Shown here: in pieces, positions 35,697 through 45,948 of the stretch
How positions within the stretch are numbered: the stretch's first letter is position 1
How the letters are laid out: every line of letters begins with the position of its first letter
From: Lentzea sp. NBRC 102530
GTDB taxonomy: Bacteria; Actinomycetota; Actinomycetes; Mycobacteriales; Pseudonocardiaceae
NCBI RefSeq assembly: GCF_030269365.1
Contig: NZ_BSTF01000004.1
Span: 372,001-436,000, forward strand
DNA length: 64,000 nucleotides
Direction of reading: 5' to 3'
Notes under the pieces: generated by a model
What the model saw: the letters and a program-made list of their open reading frames with translations, nothing else
The model's database searches: none
Told to the model about the DNA's origin: nothing
Made by a program: the position numbers and the translations under genes

Positions 35697-37340
35697 TTAC
35701 TTCGCGTCGGCGTAGCAGGTCACGGGCACGGCGTTCATCGGGAACCGCACGGCCGTGTCGCCGAACAGCAGCCGCGTCGCCTCACGGCCCGCGTCGGCGA
35801 TCGCCTCGATCACGGCATCGGCGTCCTCGCGGGGGCAGTGCACCAGGACCTCGTCGTGCTGGAAGAACACGAGGTGCGCGTCGGCGGGCAGGTGGTGGCG
35901 CAGCACGGCCAGCAGTGCCGCCGTCCAGTCCGCCGCGCTGCCCTGCACCACGAAGTTGCGGGTGAACCGCCCCCAGTTGCGCGCCGCCTGCCGCGACGAG
36001 CTCGACACGTTCCCGGAGTCGTCCGCGCCCCCGGTCAGCTCCTGCCAGGCCGCGGACGGCGTGGGTGACGTGCGCCCGAGCCGCGTGCGCACCATCCGCC
36101 CCTGCTCACCGGCCTGCGCGGCCGCCTCCACGTAGCCGACCGCGACGGGGAAGCGTTTGCGCAGCACCGCGAGCAACGGCCCGGCCTCGCCCGAGGTGCC
36201 GCCGTACATCGCCGAGAGCATCGCGATCTTCGCGCGCGGCCGCTCGCCGGAGAACGAGTCCTCGGCCAGCGCCGCGTACAGGTCGTCGTCCCCGCACACC
36301 TCGATCAACCGCGCATCCCCTGACAGCGCAGCGAGAATCCGCGGTTCGAGCTGGGAGGCGTCCGCCGCCACGAGGCACCAGCCGTCGTCCGCGATCACGG
36401 CCTGCCGCATCAGCCGCGGGATCTGCAACGCCGCCCCGCCGCGCGAAGCCCACCGCCCGGAAACCACGCCTCCGACAACGTAATCCGGCCGGAACCGCCC
36501 CTCCGACACCCACGCGTCGAGCCACGTCCAGCCGTGCGCCACCCACAGCCGTGCGCGCTCCTTGTAGTCCAGAAGCGGTGCCACGGCAGGGTGATCGACC
36601 TTCTTCAGCACCCACCGCCGCGCCGACGGCACCTCGATGCCCGCCCGCGCGAACGCCTTCACGATGCTCGCCGGCGCGTCCGGGTTGAGCTCGCGCCCGC
36701 CGAAGGCTTCCTGGATCTCCTCCGCCAGCGCCTGCAACAGCTTCGGGCGCTGACCCGGCGCCGGACGGGGCCCGAGCACCTCCTCCAGCAACCGGTTGTG
36801 CACGTCCTCGCGCCACGGCAGCCCGTGGAACGTCATCTCCGCCGCCACCAGCGCCGACGCCGACTCCGCCGCGATCAGCAGCCCCAGCGCCGGATTCCGT
36901 TGCTGGGCGCGGAAAACCAGCGACAACGCCGTCAGCGGATCGGTGCCGCCCGGCAGCGCCACCGGTTCCGGCCCGAACAACGTCAGCGCGTCGTCCTTCT
37001 TCGGCGGCCCGACGTCCGCCGGCGCCGGCACGCCCAGCACCCGCGCCAACGCCCCGGCGAGCTCCTTCGGCTCCCGGTGCCGCCCCTCCGCGCCGAGCAG
37101 CAGCGACTCGGTCAGGTGCAGGTCCCAGCACCGGTCGACGCGCACCCCGGCCGCGAGCAGCAGCGGGTAGATCTCGGACGTGTCCGCCCACACCCAGCGC
37201 GGCCGGTGGGCGCGTTCCAGCGACGCGACGGCGGAGGCCAGCGACGAAGCCGCCATGACGGGCCCCGCCGCGGTCCCGTCGTCGTTCAGCTTCTGCCACC
37301 GACCCGCGCCGTCGCCCTCAGCGACCAGGGCGACCAGCAC
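35697..37340 (-). CDS. Family A DNA polymerase with 3'-5' exonuclease-like domain (no 5' nuclease)
   Basis: A 547-residue PolA-like protein. The polymerase motifs are present: motif A AADASQLEPRILAALSGD, motif B RAKIAMLSAMYGGTSGEAG, motif C VFFQHDEVLVH. The N-terminal 180 residues match a degenerate 3'-5' exonuclease domain (WVWADTSEIYPLLLAAG, WDLHLTESLLLGAEGR). There is no 5' nuclease domain, unlike PolI. Actinobacteria carry this form as a second family-A polymerase annotated as bifunctional 3'-5' exonuclease/DNA polymerase; its in vivo role is unclear. GTG 37340 (VLVALVAEGDGAGRW) was chosen; the frame upstream reads as non-coding. Confidence 0.88.
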   Translation of the reverse strand: MLVALVAEGDGAGRWQKLNDDGTAAGPVMAASSLASAVASLERAHRPRWVWADTSEIYPLLLAAGVRVDRCWDLHLTESLLLGAEGRHREPKELAGALARVLGVPAPADVGPPKKDDALTLFGPEPVALPGGTDPLTALSLVFRAQQRNPALGLLIAAESASALVAAEMTFHGLPWREDVHNRLLEEVLGPRPAPGQRPKLLQALAEEIQEAFGGRELNPDAPASIVKAFARAGIEVPSARRWVLKKVDHPAVAPLLDYKERARLWVAHGWTWLDAWVSEGRFRPDYVVGGVVSGRWASRGGAALQIPRLMRQAVIADDGWCLVAADASQLEPRILAALSGDARLIEVCGDDDLYAALAEDSFSGERPRAKIAMLSAMYGGTSGEAGPLLAVLRKRFPVAVGYVEAAAQAGEQGRMVRTRLGRTSPTPSAAWQELTGGADDSGNVSSSSRQAARNWGRFTRNFVVQGSAADWTAALLAVLRHHLPADAHLVFFQHDEVLVHCPREDADAVIEAIADAGREATRLLFGDTAVRFPMNAVPVTCYADAK

Positions 37341-37472
37341 ACCCCGAATTGTGCCGACAGGGTCTGACAATTTCAGTCCAGGCTGAACTGGAAACGTTTG
37401 CAGGGTTGTCGAGGAGCTACCTGTTGGACGTTCTCCAAGCCAGTAGGCGTTGGGGTGAAAGAAAAACAGGAA

Positions 37473-37494
37473 AAGACCACGATGGTGTGGTCTT
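37473..37494 (+). promoter_or_regulatory. Leader hairpin AAGACCAC / GTGGTCTT
   Basis: Perfect 8-bp stem with loop GATGGT in the 191-bp region between the divergent polymerase and STAND-TPR genes, 37 bp before the latter. On the minus strand it is followed by TTTT. The same region holds a second copy of GAAACGTTTGCAG (37391-37403). Confidence 0.4.
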
Positions 37495-37531
37495 GCTACC
37501 CCTGGCCTGACCTGCGACCGACTATGAAGGA

Positions 37532-39940
37532 GTGGACCGAGCACTCAGCGTCGCCGCACTGCTGGATCCCACCCATCAGGTGGTCCCCTTTCACGGCAGA
37601 GAATCCGAACTGCGCACACTCCTGCGGTGGCGCGACAGCTCGGCGCCCCAGGCCTCTCTGCTGCTGCACGGCGCTGCCGGCGCGGGCAAGACCAGGCTCC
37701 TGCGGCACTTCGGGGAGGAGCACTGGGACGACGCCGCGCACGGCAGACTGCTGCTGGTCGACGACGCCGACCGCCTCCCGTGGCAGGACGTCTTCCTGCT
37801 CCTGCAGGAGACCCTGCGCGGGGGCCCGGAGCGCACGCGGGTGCTGCTGGCGGCGCGGACCACGGGCTGGTGGTGGTCCTCCACCCGGCAGCGCATCGCC
37901 GACTTCGACCACGAGGTCACCGACCTCCCGCTCCCGGGCACGCTCGACGACAGGGCCGAGTCGTTCACGCTGGCCTGCCAGCACTTCGCGAAGCAGCTCA
38001 TGGTCACCGCGCCGGACGAACCGCCGCCGAACATCGCCGACGAGACGGTGCTCGACCTGCACATGGCCGCGTTGACGGTCGTGCACGGCGACCCGTGCGA
38101 CGTGAACCGCACCCAGCTCGTCCGCCAGCTGCTGCAGCGCGACGACGGCCGCGGCACCGGCCGCGTCGCCGAGGACTACCTGGCCGTCGCGACCCCGGAC
38201 ACCCCGGACCCGGACCTGCTGGCCCGCGCCGCCGAACGCTGGCCCCAGCTGCGCGCGAAGCTGGACGAACTGATCACCGGTGATCCCGAGGTCGTGCACG
38301 ACATGGCCCGCGACAGCCTCCGCATCGCCGCCGAGACCGGCTCGGTCGCGACGCTGGAGACCATCGCGCGCAAGGTCTTCCGCGACGAGCGGTTCGCCAC
38401 CGACGCGCTCGGCTCGATCCTCACCCGCCGCCTGCTCGACCGCGCCACCGACACCCTCGACCGGGCCGAGATGTACGGCATGCTCAGCGCCCGCACGATG
38501 GTGTGCGGCCTGCGTCAGGAGTCCGTCGACGCCTCCCTGGCCGAGGTCGGGTGCTACCGCGAGCTCGCCGAGCAGGACCCGGAGAACCGGCCGTTGCTCG
38601 CGGACGCGCTGGGCGACCTGGCGCTGCGGCTGATCAACGCCGGGCGCATGGGCGAGGTGCTGGAGGTCTCCGAGGAGGCGATCGAGCTCTGGCGCGAGAT
38701 CTCGCAGACCGATCCCGAGAGCATCCCGCAGCTCGCGTCCGCACTGGAGCAGATCAGCTACCGCTACCAGGCGCTGGGCCGCGACGAGGACGCCACGAGC
38801 GCCATCAGCCACGCCACCCTGCTCTTCCAGGAACTCGCGAAGACCTACCCGGCGCTCTTCCGCGCCGACTTCGCGCGGGTCGCCGCCGTGATGGCCCACC
38901 GCTTCCAGTTCGAGGGCAACCGGCAGCACGCGGCCGACTCGATGCAGCTCTCCATCGCGAACTGGCGGGTCGTCGCGCGGGAGGACCCGAGGTTCGAGCC
39001 GGAACTCGCCCGCAACCTCGTCGCCGCGGGCACCATGTTCGTCGACCTGGGCCGGGCCGGTGCCGCGGACGAGGCGCTCAAGGAGGCCGTGGACCTCTTC
39101 CGCCACCTCGCCGTCGCGCACCCCGGGACGTTCGGCAGGGACCTCGCCGACGCCCTCGGCCGGCGCAGCCAGGCGCTGCTCGACCTGGCCAACGACGTCG
39201 ACGCAGCCCTCACCGCGCGCGAGGCCGTCATGCTCTGGCGCGAGACGGGGGACCGGAAAGGCCTGGTCACCGCACTGCTCACCGTCGCCAAGGTCGTCGG
39301 TGACGTCGACGCGGCGGTCGAAGCCGTTGCGGTGCAACGAGAACTGACCGAGGAAGACCGGGTGCGCCACCAGGCCGGACTGGTGATCGCCCTGACGGCG
39401 CTGGTGGACCAGCAACTCCTGCGCGACCGGGACGAGGAGGCGTTGCGCACGGCCGACGAATGCCTTGAGCTCTGCGAACGCCTGCCGCACCAGCTCGTCG
39501 AGTACTTCGGCACGACTTTGGCGCCACCGCTGCAGAACACGGCCCGCGCGCTGTCCGATGCGGACCACCACGTCCGCGCCGTGCGGATGTCCGCGTTCAG
39601 CGTCGAGGTCTGCGCGGCACTGCGCACGAAGACGGCCCCGACGGTCTACCTCTCGGCGCTGCAACGCTACGTGTGCCGGCTCCGTGCCGCGGAACGCCGA
39701 GAGGAAGCGCGCAACACCGCCCACACCGCGGTCGTGCTCTGGCACCTGTCCGGCGTCGAACCGAACGTGGACTACGCGGACCTGGTCACGATCTACGGCA
39801 TGCTCTGCGCCGAGACGAAGTTCCAGACCGCCCAAGCACTCCGGCTCACCCACCAGGCGGCGGAGATCCTCCGCGAGGCGGGTGAGCCGGTGAAGCTGCG
39901 GTTCGCGCTGGAGACCGCGGCGGAGCTCAGCTCTTCGTGA
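37532..39940 (+). CDS. STAND-type P-loop NTPase with TPR array
   Basis: An 802-residue cytosolic protein. A conserved lead-in VVPFHGRESELRTLLRW (18-34) precedes Walker A GAAGAGKT (47-54) and Walker B GRLLLVDDADRLPWQD. The ATPase part ends by about residue 240; then come TPR-like helical pairs to the end (ELAEQDPENRPLLADALGDL, ALRLINAGRMGEVLEVSEEA, EALRTADECLELCERLPHQL). No effector domain (nuclease, TIR, HTH) is visible. STAND proteins act as ligand-gated switches in signalling or phage defence. GTG 37532 is the first start after an in-frame stop; the AAGGA directly before it is too close for normal spacing. The end overlaps the proline dehydrogenase gene by 14 bp. Confidence 0.75.
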   Translation: MDRALSVAALLDPTHQVVPFHGRESELRTLLRWRDSSAPQASLLLHGAAGAGKTRLLRHFGEEHWDDAAHGRLLLVDDADRLPWQDVFLLLQETLRGGPERTRVLLAARTTGWWWSSTRQRIADFDHEVTDLPLPGTLDDRAESFTLACQHFAKQLMVTAPDEPPPNIADETVLDLHMAALTVVHGDPCDVNRTQLVRQLLQRDDGRGTGRVAEDYLAVATPDTPDPDLLARAAERWPQLRAKLDELITGDPEVVHDMARDSLRIAAETGSVATLETIARKVFRDERFATDALGSILTRRLLDRATDTLDRAEMYGMLSARTMVCGLRQESVDASLAEVGCYRELAEQDPENRPLLADALGDLALRLINAGRMGEVLEVSEEAIELWREISQTDPESIPQLASALEQISYRYQALGRDEDATSAISHATLLFQELAKTYPALFRADFARVAAVMAHRFQFEGNRQHAADSMQLSIANWRVVAREDPRFEPELARNLVAAGTMFVDLGRAGAADEALKEAVDLFRHLAVAHPGTFGRDLADALGRRSQALLDLANDVDAALTAREAVMLWRETGDRKGLVTALLTVAKVVGDVDAAVEAVAVQRELTEEDRVRHQAGLVIALTALVDQQLLRDRDEEALRTADECLELCERLPHQLVEYFGTTLAPPLQNTARALSDADHHVRAVRMSAFSVEVCAALRTKTAPTVYLSALQRYVCRLRAAERREEARNTAHTAVVLWHLSGVEPNVDYADLVTIYGMLCAETKFQTAQALRLTHQAAEILREAGEPVKLRFALETAAELSSS

Positions 39941-40850
39941 GCAGCGAACGCACGAAGAACGCGACGTTGGCCGGGCGCTCTGCCAGGCGGCGCATGAAGT
40001 AGCCGTACCACTCGTCCCCGTACGGGACGTAGACGCGCATCCGGTTGCCCTCGGCCGCGATGCGGCGCTGCTCCTCGGGCCGGATGCCGTATAGCATCTG
40101 GAACTCGTAGGTGTCCTTCGACCGCGCGGACGCCAGGTCGGCGGCGATCGCGATCAGGCGCGGGTCGTGCGAGGCGACCATCGGGTAGCCGTCGCCCTCC
40201 ATCAACACCTTCAGGCAGCGCACGTACGACAGGTCGACCTCGTGCTTGTCCTGGTAAGCAACGGAAGCGGGCTCCTGGTACGCGCCCTTGCACAGCCGCA
40301 CGCGGGAACCGGCGTACGCGAGGTCGCGGCAGTCCTGCTCGGTGCGGTGCAGGTAGGCCTGCAGCACCGCGCCCACCCACGGGAAGTCCACCCGCAGCTC
40401 ACGCAGGATGCCCAGTGTGGAGTCCGTGGTGGTGTGGTCCTCCATGTCGAGCGTCACGGTCGTGCCGACGACACCGGCGGCGGCACAGATGCGCCGGGCG
40501 TTCTCCAGCGCGATCTTCTCGCCGTCGATCGCGAGCGATTGACCGACGGCCGACAGCTTCACCGACACCTCGGCGCCCTCGGTGAGCCCGAACGACTCCA
40601 GCCGCGCCAGCAACGTCAGGTACGCCTCGACGGTGGCGTTGGCCTGCGACTCCTCGAAGGTGTCCTCACCGAGGTGGTCGAGCGTGACGAGCCGTCCGTC
40701 GCCGAGCACCTCGGCGGTCGCGCGGATCGCCGCGTCCACATCGGCACCGGCGACGAACCGCTCGACGACGGGCCGGGTCAGCGGCGTCGACTCGACGAGC
40801 TTGCGGGCACCCGCGCTGCGGGACGCCAGAAGGAGGCTGGAGCGCAACAT
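39927..40850 (-). CDS. Proline dehydrogenase
   Basis: A 307-residue single-domain FAD enzyme that oxidises L-proline to pyrroline-5-carboxylate (PRODH, PutB/PruB type). TIM-barrel motifs: VTLDMEDHTTTDSTLGILREL, QAYLHRTEQDCRDL, RVRLCKGAYQEPASVAY (FAD-contacting Arg and Lys), and EFQMLYGIRPEEQRRIAAEGNRMRVYVPYGDEWYGYFMRRLAERP in pieces, the region with the substrate-binding YxxRR. The P5C dehydrogenase gene lies directly upstream on the same strand, so both steps of proline breakdown are in one operon. A long hairpin lies between them. The PucR-type regulator on the far side is the probable activator. Confidence 0.93.
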   Translation of the reverse strand: MLRSSLLLASRSAGARKLVESTPLTRPVVERFVAGADVDAAIRATAEVLGDGRLVTLDHLGEDTFEESQANATVEAYLTLLARLESFGLTEGAEVSVKLSAVGQSLAIDGEKIALENARRICAAAGVVGTTVTLDMEDHTTTDSTLGILRELRVDFPWVGAVLQAYLHRTEQDCRDLAYAGSRVRLCKGAYQEPASVAYQDKHEVDLSYVRCLKVLMEGDGYPMVASHDPRLIAIAADLASARSKDTYEFQMLYGIRPEEQRRIAAEGNRMRVYVPYGDEWYGYFMRRLAERPANVAFFVRSLLTKS

Positions 40851-40876
40851 AGGTTCACGTCCTCAGGGTGTGAAAG

Positions 40877-40923
40877 GTGAGGGGAACGTCGAAGTGCTTG
40901 TGGCGCAACGACGTTCCCCTCAC
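40877..40923 (-). terminator. Intercistronic hairpin between P5C dehydrogenase and proline dehydrogenase
   Basis: Perfect 15-bp stem (GTGAGGGGAACGTCG / CGACGTTCCCCTCAC) with a 17-base loop, 15 bases past the P5C dehydrogenase stop and 26 before the proline dehydrogenase start. It may be a partial terminator or an RNA-stability element. Confidence 0.65.
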
Positions 40924-40938
40924 TCAGAAGGGCCTGGT

Positions 40939-42564
<1,626 letters not shown>

Positions 42565-42631
42565 TCGCAACTCCTTCTGGGCTTGTTCGGTACGCAAACC
42601 GTAAGTCCGCGCGACCCCGCCTCTGTTGTGC

Positions 42632-42646
42632 GAATCGCCAAGATTC
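42632..42646. promoter_or_regulatory. Inverted repeat GAATC-GCCAA-GATTC, candidate PruC/PucR site
   Basis: Short dyad midway in the 111-bp region between the divergent pruA and PucR-type genes; flanking TGTG and CACC extend the symmetry weakly. Confidence 0.4.
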
Positions 42647-42675
42647 ACCAGGTCAGATGTACGATCGGACAGGTT

Positions 42676-44184
42676 ATGAGTCTTCGGCACATCCTGATCG
42701 CACTCGGTGATCCACTCGTGGAACTCCAGGTCGCCCCGCTCGGCCTGGAGGTCGAGGTGCGTGACGTCGTGATCATGGACCCGGACGACCCGCCGGACGT
42801 GGCCCAAGGTGACCTCGCGCTGCTCATCGGCGCACGGGGCCGGGCCGCGTTGCCGCTGATCAGGGCCGCCGGCCGGGCTCGCGCGGCCGCCGTGGCCGTC
42901 AAGGAGAGCTCCCAGGCGCTCGAACAGGCCGCGACGGACGCGGGCGTGGCGTTGCTGGAGGTCAGGCCCGAGGTCCGCTGGGGACACCTGGAGTCGCTCG
43001 CCAAGAGCGTTCTCACCACGACCACCGACGACGGCGAGGTGCTCGGTGACCTGTTCGCACTCGCGCAAACGATTGCCACGCTGACCGGCGGCATCGTCAG
43101 CATCGAGGACACCGCGAGCCGCGTCCTCGCCTACTCCCGCTCGTCCGACGAGGTCGACGAACTGCGCCGGCTCTCCATCCTCGGCAGGCAGGGCCCCGAG
43201 CCGTACCTGAAGATGCTGCGCGAGTGGGGCGTCTACAACCTGCTGCGCTCGGGCGAGGAGGTCGTCCGCATCGACGAACGGCCTGAGCTGGGCATCCGCC
43301 GCCGCATCGCGGTCGGCATCCACGCCGGTCAGCAGCCGCTCGGCACGATCTGGGTGCAGGAGGGCGACCAGCCGCTGACCGAGCAGGCCGAACGGGCGTT
43401 GCTCGGCGCCGCCCGCGTCACCGCCCCGCACCTCATCCAGCAGCGCAACCAGCCCACGTCCCGGTTCCGGGAGAACCTGCTCGCCGCGTTGCTGACCGGC
43501 CGGATGGACGCCGCCACGGTCGCGGGCCAGATCGGCGCCGACCCGAAGAAACCCGCCGCCGTCGTGGTGTTCGCGGTGCGCAGCAGCGAGGGGGACCGCA
43601 GCGAGCACGAACTCCGCCGCGCCGAGATGACCGGCCTGATCTCCGTGCACGCGGCGGCGTACCGGCGCAGTGCGCTGGTGAGCGAGTCGAACGGCCGCAC
43701 GTACGTCCTGCTGCCGGACCTCGCCCCGAACGCCCAGCTCCTCAACCTGACGCGGGAGATCGTCACCGCCGCGCGCCGGCACCTGCACGCGGCCGTGCAG
43801 GCCGCCGTCGGCTCCACGGTGTCCACTCTGGACGACGCGCAGATCTCCCGGCAGGAGGCCGAACGCGTGCTGGACGCGATGGCCCGCGACCTCGACGCCG
43901 AGGTGGCGACGCTCGCCGACGTCCGCTCGCAGGTGCTGGTGAGCGAGATCCTGGCGTTGCTGCAGGACAATCCGCGCATCCGGGACCCGCGGATCGACGC
44001 CCTCGGCCCCGAGTCGGCGAAGTCGTTGCTCGCCTACCTCGACGCGTTGGGTGACGTGCGCGCGGCGGCAGACCGTCTGCACGTGCACCCGAACACGTTG
44101 CGGTACCGGCTCAAGCGGATCGATCTGGACCTGGACGACCCGCTCGTCCGGCTCATCGCCCAGCTTCAGCTGAGGATGCGGTAG
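42676..44184 (+). CDS. PucR-family regulator of proline catabolism (PruC-like)
   Basis: A 502-residue regulator. The N-terminal PucR domain (LGLEVEVRDVVIMDPDD, GDLALLIGARGRAALPLI) is followed by a GAF-like central region (LFALAQTIATLTGGIVSIED) and a C-terminal CdaR/PucR helix-turn-helix LGDVRAAADRLHVHPNTLRYRLKRID (about 465-490). In mycobacteria a PucR-type protein, PruC, sits with pruA and the proline dehydrogenase gene and activates them; the same arrangement is seen here, so it probably senses proline or P5C (inference). ATG 42676 has CAGG upstream. The 3' end overlaps the convergent yidC-like gene by 19 bp. Confidence 0.88.
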   Translation: MSLRHILIALGDPLVELQVAPLGLEVEVRDVVIMDPDDPPDVAQGDLALLIGARGRAALPLIRAAGRARAAAVAVKESSQALEQAATDAGVALLEVRPEVRWGHLESLAKSVLTTTTDDGEVLGDLFALAQTIATLTGGIVSIEDTASRVLAYSRSSDEVDELRRLSILGRQGPEPYLKMLREWGVYNLLRSGEEVVRIDERPELGIRRRIAVGIHAGQQPLGTIWVQEGDQPLTEQAERALLGAARVTAPHLIQQRNQPTSRFRENLLAALLTGRMDAATVAGQIGADPKKPAAVVVFAVRSSEGDRSEHELRRAEMTGLISVHAAAYRRSALVSESNGRTYVLLPDLAPNAQLLNLTREIVTAARRHLHAAVQAAVGSTVSTLDDAQISRQEAERVLDAMARDLDAEVATLADVRSQVLVSEILALLQDNPRIRDPRIDALGPESAKSLLAYLDALGDVRAAADRLHVHPNTLRYRLKRIDLDLDDPLVRLIAQLQLRMR

Positions 44185-44783
44185 AGCAACGCCCGTTCCG
44201 CGATCGTCCAGGTCGTGGTCGTGAGCAGGTACAACCCGGCCGCCAGCGGCAGGTAGGCCGCGACCAGGATGGTGCCGTAGGGCAACACCTTGATCAGCCC
44301 GGTCATGAACCCCGGCTGAGGTGTCGTGGTCATCCGCGACTGCTGCCACCGCACGGTCAGATAGGCGACCACGGCGAGCAGTCCGAACAGCGCGAAGAAC
44401 ACCCACGCGAAGCCGGTCGTGAAGTGCGAGCCCAGCGAGATGCCGAACAACGTGCCGTCCAGCAACGGGTTCGGGGTCGTGACGACCTGGTAGACGACCA
44501 TGAAGAACGGGATCGTCGCGAGCATCGGCAGCATGCCCGCGAACATCGACACACCGTTGCGCTTGTAGACCTTCTGCGACTCCTCGGAGAGCCGCACGAG
44601 GTCCTTGCCGTACTTCTTCTGCAGTTCCTGGATCTCGGGAGCGAGTTTGGCCTTGGCCTTCTCGCCGCGCACGGCCGCGCGGTAGAAGGGGTGCAGCGCG
44701 AGCCGCACGACGATGGTGAACAGCACGATGGCGAGCGCGGGCATGCCGAAGCTCGCCAGGGCAGCGCCCAGGTCAGCGAACAA
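44166..44783 (-). CDS. YidC/Oxa1-family membrane protein insertase
   Basis: A 205-residue insertase with about five membrane helices. Conserved segments: LFTIVVRLALHPFYRAAVRGEKAKAKLAPEIQELQKKYGKD in pieces, where the Arg in the first helix is the hydrophilic-groove residue; the coiled cytoplasmic loop; SMFAGMLPMLATIPFFMVVYQV; and the final LTTTTWTIAERALLYR. It is shorter than the main YidC (about 300-400 residues) and lies away from rnpA/jag, so it is a second, accessory copy. TTG 44783 follows a GGAG at about ten bases. A 94-residue membrane protein directly upstream is a likely operon partner. Confidence 0.88.
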   Translation of the reverse strand: MFADLGAALASFGMPALAIVLFTIVVRLALHPFYRAAVRGEKAKAKLAPEIQELQKKYGKDLVRLSEESQKVYKRNGVSMFAGMLPMLATIPFFMVVYQVVTTPNPLLDGTLFGISLGSHFTTGFAWVFFALFGLLAVVAYLTVRWQQSRMTTTPQPGFMTGLIKVLPYGTILVAAYLPLAAGLYLLTTTTWTIAERALLYRILS

Positions 44784-44825
44784 GGGAGTGGTTCTCCGTC
44801 TTGAGTTGGGGATCTTGCGGACGTG

Positions 44826-45110
44826 TCAGAACGTCCGGCATCCCGGTGCTCGAGGACGGGCCTTGCCTGCCGCGTCGGGGTTTCGCAGGCGCAGCTGCGC
44901 CGTGCGCCTGGCTCGTTCGCGGATCGAGAGCGACCGCGCCGGTGCCACCGACAGCGGCACCAGCGCGACGACCACGATCAACGCGAGGGCGAGCGCGGTC
45001 ACGGCCGCGACGACCTCGGTCGGCGAGGAGAACAGCGTGAAGGCGTAGAGGGCAGGCAGGAACACCGCGAGCAGCAACACCGCTCGCTGGTTGGTCTCCG
45101 GCCGCCACAT
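44826..45110 (-). CDS. Small membrane protein upstream of yidC (DUF6412-like)
   Basis: A 94-residue protein with two hydrophobic helices (RAVLLLAVFLPALYAFTLF, VAAVTALALALIVVVALVPL) and a basic cytoplasmic tail (RERARRTAQLRLRNPDAAGKARPRA). A protein of this kind often precedes the accessory YidC in Pseudonocardiales (recollection). ATG 45110; the stop lies 42 bp before the yidC start, so the two are probably co-transcribed. Role unknown. Confidence 0.7.
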   Translation of the reverse strand: MWRPETNQRAVLLLAVFLPALYAFTLFSSPTEVVAAVTALALALIVVVALVPLSVAPARSLSIRERARRTAQLRLRNPDAAGKARPRAPGCRTF

Positions 45111-45120
45111 GCCTCGCAGA

Positions 45121-45948
45121 CTACCTGCGCTGGACGGGAATCGGGGCGGTCTGCAGCAGAGTGCCTGCTACGTCATAGAGCCTGACCTCCGTCGGCTTGC
45201 CCAGGCTCGGCCACCACGTCACGACCCAGCCGTTGCCGAGGCTCGCGGTCACGTCCAGCCCGTCCTCGGTGACGATGACCGCCTTGCCGACCTGCGGGCT
45301 CACCCGGCCGGTCAGGATGGTCGTGCGGGTGCCACTGTTCACGTCCGGCACGCCGATCTGCGGGGCGAAGTCGGCGAACGGGCGGTCGCCGAGCGGCTCG
45401 CGTTCCTCGAAGCCGCCGTGGGCGTTCATGCCGACGGCCGGCGGAGTTCCGTAGCACAAGGCCTCGGACTGCGGGCCGGTGAACACCACCATCGTCATGT
45501 CGCCGCGCTGGTCGGTGACCGCCGCCTCGCGCGGAGCCGGCCAGACCGGCTGCCCGTCCACCCCGCGTTCCGCGTCGTGCCGGTCGAGCGTCTTCGTGCA
45601 CGCCGTTATCATGGGGCCCAGGTCGCTCGGCGCTTTCGGTTCGGCCGACCACGCGGCGGCGTCCTGGTTCGTCGGCGTCCACAGCACCAGCGTCACGGCG
45701 ACAGCGGCGATCAAAGCCGTCGCGGGCACCGTGAAGCGCCACCAGCGACGGGACGGTTTCACACTGATCTCGTTGAGCAGTGCGTGCTTGCGGGCCTGAA
45801 GCCGCAACGGGTCGAGCTGCGGGATCTGCACCTGGCTCAGGTCCGACCACGCGGACATCTCCAGCACCTCCCGGTCGCCGGCGGGCAGCTTCTCCAGTTC
45901 CGCGATCACCTCTCTCGTGCGCGCTTCCGCGTCCACGCGCCGTGCCAC
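45121..45948 (-). CDS. Chimera: sigma-factor region 4 fragment fused to an anti-sigma-like membrane protein
   Basis: A 275-residue product if translation begins at GTG 45948. Residues 1-36 (ARRVDAEARTREVIAELEKL, PAGDREVLEMSAWSDLS) read exactly like the start of ECF sigma region 4, but the helix-turn-helix that should follow is absent. The text continues QIPQLDPLRLQARKHALLNEI, the usual N-terminus of the membrane protein encoded behind such sigma genes, then one transmembrane helix (FTVPATALIAAVAVTLVLW, about 72-90) and an extracytoplasmic domain of about 180 residues (DLGPMITACTKTLDRHD, MTMVVFTGPQSEALCYG, VTASLGNGWVVTWWP). An in-frame deletion that joined two adjacent genes is the simplest reading. 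Whether it is expressed is unknown. Confidence 0.6.
   Translation of the reverse strand: MARRVDAEARTREVIAELEKLPAGDREVLEMSAWSDLSQVQIPQLDPLRLQARKHALLNEISVKPSRRWWRFTVPATALIAAVAVTLVLWTPTNQDAAAWSAEPKAPSDLGPMITACTKTLDRHDAERGVDGQPVWPAPREAAVTDQRGDMTMVVFTGPQSEALCYGTPPAVGMNAHGGFEEREPLGDRPFADFAPQIGVPDVNSGTRTTILTGRVSPQVGKAVIVTEDGLDVTASLGNGWVVTWWPSLGKPTEVRLYDVAGTLLQTAPIPVQRR

Noticed and set aside
37496..39853. Minus-strand frame of 785 codons opposite the STAND-TPR gene
   Set aside because: Composition is low-complexity Arg/Glu/Val; the plus strand has Walker motifs and TPRs.
42565..44406. Minus-strand extension upstream of P5C dehydrogenase
   Set aside because: Antisense to the PucR-type gene; GTG 42564 with AAGGAG marks the true start.
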